A DNA stretch of 64,000 bases from positions 55,100,625-55,164,624 of the forward strand of contig CM055901.1 of NCBI GenBank assembly GCA_029582155.1. The letters are read 5' to 3'. The translations under genes were made by a program, and so were the position numbers. Below, piece by piece: positions 12,688-24,800 of the stretch. How positions within the stretch are numbered: the stretch's first letter is position 1; each line of letters opens with the position of its first letter. Source of the DNA: Panopea generosa. Lineage: Eukaryota; Mollusca; Bivalvia; Adapedonta; Hiatellidae. The notes under the pieces are model-generated. The model was not told where the DNA came from and did no database searches. It worked only from the letters and a program-made list of their open reading frames with translations.

Positions 12688-12887
12688 CTAACCTATACTG
12701 GAATAATCTGGCTGCGTCTTATTAATTAGATATTCTTTATCATCAATAATGTGATCGATGAGGGAATCACTGGACTCGTTGTTACGGTACAAACAGTAAT
12801 GTTGAACCATAAAGAGAATATCGAAAAGAATGGAGAAAAATCCGAGCCCGAACTTTGTTGGGTCACCAAATAATGAGCCCCAGTCAT
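12688..12887 (-). CDS. ctns: ctns exon 9 (last TM, lysosomal tail, stop)
   Basis: The acceptor CTTTCCAG|ATGACTGG joins exon 8 to give [17 protein letters not shown], then [20 protein letters not shown] cytosolic tail of about 32 residues, longer than the human one, ends PDYSSIG and the TAG stop at 12690-12688. YSSI fits the YXXPhi endolysosomal sorting consensus. No clear AATAAA was fixed for the 3'UTR. Confidence 0.93.
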
Positions 12888-15800
12888 CTGGAAAGAAAAG
12901 ATACATAATGAATAGGACAATTATTTTACAGGTTTTTATATACACAAATTAAAAAATGCAAGAAATGTTCACTTGGATAAATCAATATTAGGAAATTAAT
13001 GAAGACTATATAGTAAGAGGGCCACAATGGCACTAAAATGCTCACCTGTGGCATAGGAGATTCAATAAAAACATTACTGATAATATAAAGAGCACAACTC
13101 GGACATTTACTATCAAACTAGGCCATTTCAAAATGTTATCTGGGATCTAATGGTATTAAGAAAACTACTGTGCAAGTTTGTTGAACATCCAGTTAAAAAA
13201 TACAGGTGCTAAACAAGAAACAATGTCAAACAACATAGTTAGTGGCATTTAAAGGGACATAACTATAACATTAATTACTTAATTTAACCCGTTCAAGGAA
13301 ATTGTCTGAGATATTATGGCTATATAACTGTAACTGTATATAAACTGTATATATGATGTAAGTTTAGTGAAGATCAATGAAAAATGCAGGCGCTATAGTG
13401 CATACAACACAAAAGTTCACAGACTGGCACATGACAGACACAGGCTTATGGCTTATTTTAAGATTTGTTCATGTAATCTCAGCACTTTCACTTTGATACA
13501 AATCTTAAATATTGGGAAGTGAATCAGCAATACATAAAACCTTACATCAGGAAATGACTCAGCAAAACATAAAAGCTAACATCAGGAAGTGAATCAGCAA
13601 TACATAAAACCAAACATCAGGAAGTGATTCAGCAATACAGAAAACCTAACATCAGGAAGCGATTCATCAATACATAAAACCCAACACCAAGAAATGACTC
13701 ACCAATACATTAAGCCTAACATCAGGAAGTGACTCAGCAATACATAAAACTTACATCGAGAAGTGACTCAGCAATACATAAAACCTAACATCAGGAAGTG
13801 ACTCATGAATACATAACACCTAACACCGGGAAGTTATTCAGCAAAACATAACACCTAACATTGGGAAGTGACTCAGCAATACATAAAACATAACACCAGG
13901 AAGTGACTCGGCAATACATAAACCCTAACACCAGGAAGTGACTCAGCAATAAATAAACCCTTACACCAGGAAGTGACTCAGCAATACATAAACCCTAACA
14001 CCAGAAAGTGACTCAGCAATACATAGACCCTAACACCAGGAAGTGACTCAGCAATACATAAACCCTAACACCAGGAAGTGACTCGGCAATACAGTAACCC
14101 TAACACCAGGAAGTGACTCAGCAATACATAAAACCTAACACCAGGAAGTGACTCAGCAGTACATTAAACCTAACACCAGGAAGTGACTCAGCAATACAGT
14201 AACCCTAACACATGGAAGTAACTCAGCAATACATAAAACCTAACACCAGGAAGTGACTCAGCAATACAGTAACCCTAACACATGGAAGTGACTCAGCAAT
14301 ACATAAACCCTAACACCAGGAAATGACTCAGCAATACATAAAACATAACACCAGGAAGTGACTTGGCAATACATAAACCCTAACACCAGGAAGTGACTCA
14401 GCAATACATAAAACCTAACATCAGGAAGTGACTCAGCAATACATAAACCCTAACACCAGGAAGTCACTCAGCAATACATTAAACCTAACACCTGGAAGTG
14501 ACTCAGCAATACATAAAGCCTAACACCAGGAAGTGACTCAGCAATACATAAAACCTAACATCAGGAAGTGACTCAGCAATACATGAAACCTAACACAAGG
14601 AAGTGACTCAGCAATACATGAAACCTAACATCAGGAAGTGACTCAGCAATACATTAACCCTAACACCAGGAAGTGACTCAGCAATACATATAACCTAACA
14701 TCACAACACTTAAACATTTTTTTTCAATAATATCAAAATGTTTTTTTTAAGCACACAATTTCAAGAAAATGAATTCTCAAGAAATGTCTGCAATGAAATG
14801 ACTGAAAATGACAGAAGTAGTAAAAAGTTAGTAAACAATTCATACAATGTGGTTTCTAAAAAAAACTATAAAGATTTAAATTTTCATATGTCTTACCACT
14901 ATTATATGCAAGTAAAAACATCTGTAGTAAACTTAAAGATCCACCAGTGAAGTCCAGCAGTACATTCCCTATACTCCAGCCTTCTGTACTCTTCCTCCGG
15001 AAATTCATATATGCCTATTAGGTATATAACAATATATATGACGGTTTTATGAGTATTCCACAATAAAAAATTACCGATTAATGTCTTTCTTGAGCAATTT
15101 TATATTTACAATAATTATCCTGAGCAAAAATAGAAACATCCCTCACAGTTGATGGGAAATTCAAAAAGGTTACAGTTATAATTCGTAATCATTCATAAAG
15201 TTTATTCCTTTGTAGATCAATATTAATTCACTAAATCTGGCTTGCATGAGCACTTTTATAGCAATACTCTGGCAATGTCAGTAAGGTTAAAAAAACCTAC
15301 AAAATATCAGATTGTGAGCTGACACGGTAGCCAGAATAAAGGACTTTGCAGAATGCCTTGGTTTTGTGTTATGTTACAGCAATGTGTCCAAGATTTATTG
15401 CATGATTATTCGTGCAAATAGTGATCACACTCATCAGTAACAAAAATTAATGCAGGTGACAAATTCAGAATTACTGAATGACCTAAAATTTACATAAAGA
15501 ATGTCTGATATATCGGATTTTTTATTTCTCTTTATACACTCTTAACCCCCTGACTTAGAGCATCTGCATCACATGTGGAAGGTCATGGTGTCAATTCCCA
15601 GTAGGGTCATCTCGAAATTGTTAACAATGGTACTAGAAGCTTCCTCTCTTGGTCCTAGGTTTCATTGGCCTGGTGTCAATATAATGTAAGTGAGATGGGA
15701 TAATATTCCATGTGCTTGTGGCATGACACTCCAGTGTGGCAGCACTTAGAAGACTGTCTCAAGTAAACATCATCGGGGCGACCTCCATGTAATGCTACAT

Positions 15801-18800
15801 GTTAAATATCTTAGGTCTAGGCCTTGAACTTTCAGAGAAAATGGGGTTGCTTTCGCGTCTTCAAGAAAAAGGTTAATGGAAGGACAATGGACAATTTACA
15901 ATGACATAAGCCCTGCTGACATTTGGCCAGTAGAGCTGAAAAAGAAGCAATATATCACCTGTGGCATATATTTGATGAGTGTGACACCCAGCTTTATGTA
16001 GGAGAAGTAATACAAGTATGTCAACCATGTGATCTTGTGGAACAATGTGACAACCAATGAAATCGCAGCAAACAACCATGAACCAATCACTAGAACAAGA
16101 CATATCTTGGATACACGTTGCCCACCTCGCTGAAAAAATAATGATGATAAACATAAACATACAAAATATCAGATAAAAAATCAACATTTTTTTGTTTGTT
16201 CACATATTTAGCAATATTTTTACGCCATTGAGGGCTAATAGATGATTAGTTAACCTAACACTCTTTCCTGGGGCCCTGGAAGGTTAACCAGTGCTCAAGC
16301 ACATCCACCTCTGCAAGTAACTGATAACTTTCAGCATGGAACAGCGATGAGAGACGAATGACAATTAGACGCCAGGCGGGGATTCAAACCCACGCCCACT
16401 GGATTGATTGATGTTACCAACTGAGCAAACTTGGCCCGACTACCCAGTTTTACAGAGCTTGATTTATACCAACTTATTTTAGTTTTATTGTGAAATGCTC
16501 TTGAATCTGTTTCTTGGATAGAACCAGCATTGGATGTGATTTATGAGAGGCTATTTGGCTGACCCTCAAACCTCTGGAATGAGCGACCCAAACCCTGTAA
16601 ATGAAGAAACCAGATCTGATTTTGCTTCCATTCTATAACCATGTATTTTATTTTATACACATAAGCTAATGTGCAACTTCTTAGCAGGGGCATAGTCAGG
16701 AAGAAATTAGATATACATACAACAAGTGAGTAATGGGAGAGTGTGGGAGGGGTATCCTCTCTCGCTGGTGGGGGTACGAGAAATTTTGAAGTTTTAGGGA
16801 TAAATAACAGTGCATTCTGATGCCTTTTGTGATATATGACTGAATAATTGTTGTCCATTGAAAAGGTAAATATTTCAACCGTCATCCGTTAAAAATATAA
16901 ATAATTCGAAATCACTGCTACGAGTGTTGATTCCCGAAGCCTTTGAGTAAGACTATCAGACAGGTAAACACTGCCATATACTGTTTCCACTTCTCCACAG
17001 GTCTCATCAGGTGGTGATGGGCCAACAGCACACATAGTGCAATTTGGTGATGACCATTGGCGTCAAATTTGTTTAAAACAAATATTATCATATTAATCAC
17101 TTGGGCACAATAGAATTATGTGGAGCAGCGCAAGTCCAGATAGCTGTTGTTCAGACATTGTACTATGGAGGTATGTTTTTAACCGCTTTTATTAGACTGC
17201 TGAAAGATCTTTCAGCAGTGACAGTTGTTACCGGTGTTGTAAACAATACTTTTAGTACTGCATATATATTTGGATGCAGCTGAAAGGTTTTTTAAAGACA
17301 GCTCAAAGACAGCTCATCAAGCTATTTTGTACCATCACATCTCAAGCTCAGCATCTCTATTGCTTACCAATCTATTAATGGACCATATTCCAGCTTTATC
17401 TTTTCCTGCAGTGCTGGCGTGAGGTGTTCAATAATTTGGGAGAGAAACTACTGAGTTTTAAGTCTAGAACTAGCATTGCACATCCTGTCTTCAGGATGGG
17501 TAAGTAGATGGTCGAAGGGAATGAATAAGTTTAGCCTCCAGTATTCTTTAATGGTATCAGCAGCTATGTTGTTCCTTTGAGTTTGTCAAGCAGCCACTCT
17601 AGGACCTGAAACTGGTATGTTCTGTTGATTTGCTAGATCAACTGCTTTTTGCCATATTTCATCATAGTACTCTCTTCTATTTCTTTTCCCCATAGCATTC
17701 CTTTGTTAAAAACAAAGTCCCCTTGCTGGGTCCCAATGAACCTCCATGTAGTACCCTTATTCAAACAACTTAAAAATTCTTGCTCATATTAATCATTTAT
17801 AACAAAGAACAAATTAGGTTTATCCATTCTTGAGAAGAATCTGTTTGATAATTCATGATTTTATCTCTTTTAGTGCCTCTGCTGGCCCCTTGAATGAGGA
17901 CATAAAATTATCCCCTTTAAAGGACTCAGTCTCATGTTATGACTAAACAATCTCAGAACAGCTCACTCAAGCCTTTGGCCCAGGTAAGCTAAAATATCTT
18001 GAACAATACTATACTAGAATAAAGAGTAAGACAACAGCGTTACCTTGTATATGAAACACTGTAAGATTGTGATGATTGTGACAAATATGGCATGTAGGGT
18101 AAACACAACATCGTTCAGTTTCACCGGGTTGATGCCTTTCGGATGTTCTCTGTGGTACTCATCCTGCAAGTAGAAGTATGCATGAGGAGGACGTACAAAA
18201 TTGGTGAAAGTTTCAAATGTTTACTACACTCGGGTCTTGTTATAACGCATTACCCAGGATCCACAGAATGAAACTGCGGTATAGCGGAACCTTGTTATAA
18301 ATATCCCATGGTGCACTGCGCTATATTACTTGGCAATACTGTTTCCGGTGTCAGTACCGTAAACAAACACGAGATAGCTTGTGATAAATATGACAGACCA
18401 TTGTTTGTCGGCATAAAACAATTAAAAGCACTGCTGTTTATAACAATAAGAACTTGTTATCATTTCAGTCTGAATTATCATAGTGTATTTGATGCACAAA
18501 ATACATGGTCACAGTTTGAAAAACATAACAAGCTTGCAAACACTTAACACTTTAGTTGAGATTTTACAAGAATTCATCAACCATTATACCGCAATGTTTT
18601 TAATGAATTGAGTTGAAAATATAAATTTTAAATTTGGTAGCGATAGTAAATCTGTATTATAACGAATTTCCAGTTATATTGGACCACATTATAATGGGAC
18701 CCGAGTGTACAAACCAAACAATAATGTTGTCAATTAAGTTTCAGTCTTTTTGCACTGACGTGACCTACTATATGACAGGCACGGAACTAGCAAATGAAAC

Positions 18801-21800
18801 TATTTTCATGGGCAAGCTCCACCTATAAATTGTACATTGCCATGGATTACGTGATGTGTAAGCCAATCAAAGTGTATATCAGGCACACGAGTGACAAATC
18901 TTTCATTTCATTAAACAAATTTAAAAAAAAAATTAGCTTTAAACCTTATCAGCTGAATTATCTACTATTTCCCTTAATCACAGGTATTACCTTTATTTAA
19001 AAAAAACCCCAACCATTTCCATTGATGATAAGGACACAATAGATTATATCTGGAACTGATCTGACCACGTTTTCCATATAGATACAAAATGATAGGTCAC
19101 TTGGCCCATTGAAAATAATGTTTCACAGTTTACACCTGTGTAGTTCAGAGTGAAAATCACAACCTTACACAGCGGCGGGGAAAGAATCCTCCAACCATTA
19201 TTGTGGTTTAACTTTCAACCACTGTTTAGGTTCTGGGCGTTGATAATAGGACCACTGTGTAGTTTCAGGGTGCTGAATGAGTGCTGGTTATGAGAGGAAA
19301 ATCCACTTTTGTTGAAACATTGAATGTGTCTGTACTGTAGGTTACACTATATCTTGTTGAGAAAATTCGCTTTATTTGAAATATTGAATGCGTCTGTACT
19401 GTGAGTTACACTACATCTTGTTGGGAAAAATCCACTTTTGTTGAAATATTGAATACATCTGTAATGTGAGTTACACTATATCTTGTTGAGAAAAATTCAC
19501 TTCTGTTGAAATATTGAATGCTTCTGTACTGTGGGTTACACTATATCTTGTTGAAAAAATCCAATTTTGTTGATATACTGAATTCATCTGTACTATGGGT
19601 TGGTTACACTATATCTTGTTAGGAAAATTCACTTTTGTTGAAATATTGAATTCATCTGTACTGTGGATAACACTACATCTTGTTGAAAAAAATCCACTTT
19701 TGTTGAAAATTGAATGTTGCTGTACTGTGGGTTACACTATACATGTATCTTGTTGTAAAATCCACTTTTGTTGAAATATTGAATGCATCTGTACTGTGGG
19801 TTACACTATGTCTTGTCGGGAAAATCCACTTTTGATGAAGTATTGAATGTGTCTGTACTGTGGGTTACACTATATCTTGTTGAGAAAATCCACTTTTGTT
19901 GAAATATTGAATTAAGCTGTACTGTTGGTAACACTACATCTTGTTGGAAAAAATCCACTTTTGCTGAAAATTGAATGTTGCTGTACTGTGGGTTACACTA
20001 AACATGTATCTTGTTGTAAAATCCACTTTTGTTGAAATATTGAATGCATCTGTACTGTGGGTTACACTATGTCTTGTTGGGAAAATCCCCTTTTGATGAA
20101 GTATTGAATGTGTCTGTACTGTAGGTTACACTATATCTTGTTGAGAAAATTCGCTTTATTTGAAATATTGAATGCGTCTGTACTGTGGGTTACACTACAT
20201 CTTGTTGGGAAAAATCCACTTTTGTTGAAATATTGAATACATCTGTAATGTGAGTTACACTATATCTTGTTGAGAAAAATTCACTTCTGTTGAAATATTG
20301 AATGCTTCTGTACTGTGGGTTACACTATATCTTGTTGAAAAAATCCACTTTTGTTGATATATTGAATTCATCTGTACTATGGGTTACACTATATCTTGTT
20401 AGGAAAATCCACTTTTGTTGAAATATTGAATTAAGCTGTACTGTGGATAACACTACATCTTGTTGAAAAAAATCCACTTTTGTTGAAAATTGAATGTTGC
20501 TGTACTGTGGGTTACACTATACATGTATCTTGTTGTAAAATCCACTTTTGTTGAAATATTGAATACATCTGTACTGTGGGTTACACTATGTCTTGTTGGG
20601 AAAATCCACTTTTGATGAAGTATTGAATGTGTCTGTACTGTGGGTTACACTATATCTTGTTGAGAAAATCCACTTTTGTTGAAATATTGAATTAAGCTGT
20701 ACTGTTGGTAACACTACATCTTGTTGGAAAAAATCCACTTTTGCTGAAAATTGAATGTTGCTGTACTGTGGGTTACACTATACATGTATCTTGTTGTAAA
20801 ATCCACTTTTGTTGAAATATTGAATGCATTTGTACTGTGGGTTACACTATGTCTTGTTGGGAAAATCCACTTTTGATGAAGTATTGAATGTGTCTGTACT
20901 GTAGGTTACACTATATCTTGTTGAGAAAATTCGCTTCATTTGAAATATTGAATGCGTCTGTACTGTGGGTTACACTACATCTTGTTGGGAAAAATCCACT
21001 TTTGTTGAAATATTGAATACATCTGTAATGTGAGTTACACTGTATCTTGTTGAGAAAAATTCACTTCTGTTGAAATATTAAATGCGTCTGTACTGTGGGT
21101 TACACTATATTTTGTTGAGAAAATCCACTTTTGTTAAAATATTGAATTCATCTGTACTATGGATTACACTATATCTTATTAGGAAAATCCACTTTTGTTG
21201 AAATATTGAATTCATCTGTACTGTGGGTAACCCTACATCTTGTTGGAAAAAATCCACTTTTGCTGAAAATTGAATGTTGCTGTACTGTGGGTTACACTAT
21301 ACATGTTTCTTGTTGTAAAATCCACTTTTGTTGAAATATTGAATGCATCTGTACTGTGGGTTACACTATGTCTTGTTGGGAAAATCCACTTTTGATAAAG
21401 TATTGAATGTCTCTGTACTGTGGGTTACACTATATCTTGTTGATAAAATTCACTTTTGTTGAAATATTGAATTCACCTGTGTTATGTAAAACATGTACAA
21501 ATACCAAGTATAAATAATGTTTTGTCAGTTACCCTCTTGCTAACTACTTGCACAAAACATTGGAAATTGCCAACTATTTAATGTCTCCAACACTGAAAAC
21601 TGTCACCTATCTAATGTCTCCAACATTGGAAACTGTCACCTATTTAATGTCTCCAACATTGGAAACTGTCACCTATTTAATATCTCCAACACTGGAAACT
21701 GTCACCTATTTAATGTCTCCAGTATTAGAAACTGTCACCTATTTAATGTCTTCAACACTGGAAACTGTCACCTATCTAATGTCTCCAACATTGGAAACTG

Positions 21801-24800
21801 TCACCTATTTTATGTCTCCAACATTGGAAACTGTCACCTATTTAATGTATCCAATGTTGGAAACTGTCACCTATTTAATGTCGCCATCACTGGAAACTGT
21901 CCCCTGTTTAATGTCTGCAACACTGGGAAATGTCACCTATTTAATGTCCCAAACATTGGAAACTGTCACCTATTTAATGTCCCCAGCATTGAAAACTGTC
22001 ACCTATTATATGTCCCCAACATTGGAAACTGTCACCAATTCAATGTCTACAACATCGGAAACTGTCCCCTATTTAATGTCCCTAACATTGGAAACTGTCA
22101 CCTATTTAATGTCTCCAATGTTGGAAACTGTCACCTATTTAGTGTCTCCAACATTGGAAACTGTCACCTAATTTAATGTCTCCAACATCGGAAACTGTCG
22201 CCTATTTAATATCTCCAACATTGGAAACTGTCACCTATTTAATGTCTCCAACACTGGAAACTGTCACCTATTTAATGTCTACAACATTGGAAACTGTCCC
22301 CTATTTGATGTCCCAACATTGGAAACTGTCACCTATTTAATGTCTCCAACATTGGAAACTGTCACCTATTTAATGTCTCCAACATTGGAAACTGTCATAT
22401 ATTTAGTAACTCCAACATTGGAAACTGTCACCTATTTAATATTTCCAACATTGGAAAATGTCACCTATTTAATGTCTCCAATATTGTAAACTTTCACCTA
22501 TTTAATGTCTCCAACATTGGAAACTGTCCCCTATTTAATTTCTCCAAAGTTGGAAACTGTCCCCTATTTAGTGTATCCAATGTTGGAAACTGTCACCTAT
22601 TAAATGTCTCCAACATTGGAAACTGTCACCTATTTAATGTCTATTACATTGGAAACTGTCACCTATTTAGTGTCTCCAACATTGGAAACTGTCACCTATT
22701 TAATGTCTCCAACATTGGAAACTGTCATCTATTTAATGTCTCCTACGTTGGAAACTGTCCCCTATTTAATGTCTCCAACATTGGAAACTGTCACCTATTA
22801 AATGTCTCCAACATTGGAAACTGTCATCTATTTAATGTCTCCAACATTGGAAACTGTCACCTATTTAATGTCTCAAACATTGGAAACTGTCGCCTATTTA
22901 ATGTCTCCAACATTGGAAACTGTCCCCTATTTAATGTCTCAAACATTGGAAACTGTCCCCTATTTAATGTCTCCAACATTGGAAAATATCGCCTATTTAA
23001 TGTTTCCAACATTGTAAACTGTCACCTATTTAATGTCTCCAACATTGGAAACTGTCACCTATTTAATGTCTCCAACATTGTAAACTGTCACCTATTTAAT
23101 GTCCCCAACATTGGAAACTGTCACCTATATAATGTCTCCAACATTGGAAACTGTCACCTATTTAATGTCTCCAACATTGGAAACTGTCACCTATTTAATG
23201 TCCCCCATATTGGAAACTGTCACCTATTTAATGTCCCCCATATTGGAAACTGTCACCTATTTAATGTCACCAAGGGAAATATGTTGTTGTTTTGCTGCAA
23301 TATAGAATTGTATTGCTTGTCATCAAGTTTACTTTTTTGCCCACGCAATTTTTTTTAAAAAGTGTTGAGTTGTACTGTCTGTTGAATTTCTTAACCAAAA
23401 CGAAGCGCTTGAGAGCTGTTTTCCAAATGTAGTACTGTTTTTTGATTGACAGGTTGTATCAAACCAACTGTGGCACAACCAAAATCTCAAAACATGTTGA
23501 TGCATGAAATGGCCCATGAAATAACGCCAATAGATTTCGCCTCATCATAATATCAGAAGACTTACCAATTTTGAAATGCTTGAAAGTAGGCATGCAACCT
23601 GATATTTCTCAATTTAATTGTTTGGTAAAAACACAACACACCAATTGCTAAGTGATAAACAAACAATAACCAAATCTTACCTTTACAACTGGAACCCAGA
23701 ACATTCCCACGTTGAAGAACCCATACGCAAGAAAACCAGTTATATTGTACAACAGGAAGTCAAAGTTTAGTCCAATCACACTGCAATGAGAACAAGCACG
23801 TTATTATATTGATCATCATGCCAAAATACCTACGGTAATATGACTTGTAAATCAAGTTTGTGCCATTTCTTAAAAACTTGGTGTCAACTTAGAATAGATA
23901 ATTAAGTATTGGACTATTTCTTTTATATGTTGTTGAAATTTGCTTGAACCTCTCATGACAACCCCTCTCCCACCCTATCCAACTATTTTTGTTCATTATT
24001 ATTTTCCCCCACGCTTATGAGATCAGAAAATATAAGTAGTATTTAAATCATAAAATATTATACATTTACAGAATTGAAAGATGAATGAATTTGATGAATT
24101 TCTTTTTTATGCTATTGGTCCATTTATTCATTAATGTAACTTATTTGAATTGTAAGGAGTGTAGGGGGTTGTCCTCTCCAACCTACACCCACCAAGGACA
24201 GGGAGAATAAATGGTGCATCCAAATTGGTGAATGAAAAAAACACATGAAAAAAAACAAACACAACAAGCATCTCTCTTACATTGTTCAAACCCAGTACTG
24301 AACACAAGGCCTCACCTCATGTCTGGACTGGTTATGACAAGCTCACAGAAACCAGCCAATCAGTCAAAACATCACATAAGTAACTGGTTTTAACAATTTC
24401 TAGCTATCAATCAGTTTTTTTAATCATATTGCATTGACGTGTACATGAAAGTTACTTCAGATAATCTTAATCTATGAATCATGGGTAAGAATAGGTATTT
24501 TTGCATACCGGACAAGGATTTCCGCGTATTTTTATTTTCATTTCACACACCCTCCATGCGGTCATCCTACCCTGCTGTGACAATGGAACAATTAATAATG
24601 TGACGTATCAATAAATACAACGTAATATATTTTATTTTACGTCTAAAAAGCTATTGTGGTGAAAATAAACATAAAAACACAAATTAAAATAAATATACAA
24701 TATGAAAAATAATCTTACATTGCTTTTTCGGTTCAGATAGAAAACTCTGTCTCTTGGGATAACTGTTTTCACGGGAACTTTGCAGAGCCTTGTTCCCTCC

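Noticed and set aside
11086..12887. The exon at 11086-11199 as an alternative cystinosin C-terminus
   Set aside because: Joining it to exon 8 (phase 1) gives a stop after four residues, and exon 9 has no convincing internal donor in the right phase.
13495..14703. CRISPR array
   Set aside because: Units are directly tandem with no spacers of independent sequence, in intronic eukaryotic DNA; the same applies to the other arrays.
16918..17100. 60-codon minus-strand ORF
   Set aside because: It overlaps the edge of the hAT corpse in another frame and shows no domain.
21548..22171. 207-codon plus-strand ORF with an 11-residue repeat ([11 protein letters not shown] type)
   Set aside because: The 33-bp unit is a multiple of three and lacks stops in this frame, so the ORF follows from periodicity. 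It lies in an intron of ctns on the opposite strand, and neighbouring units carry stops.
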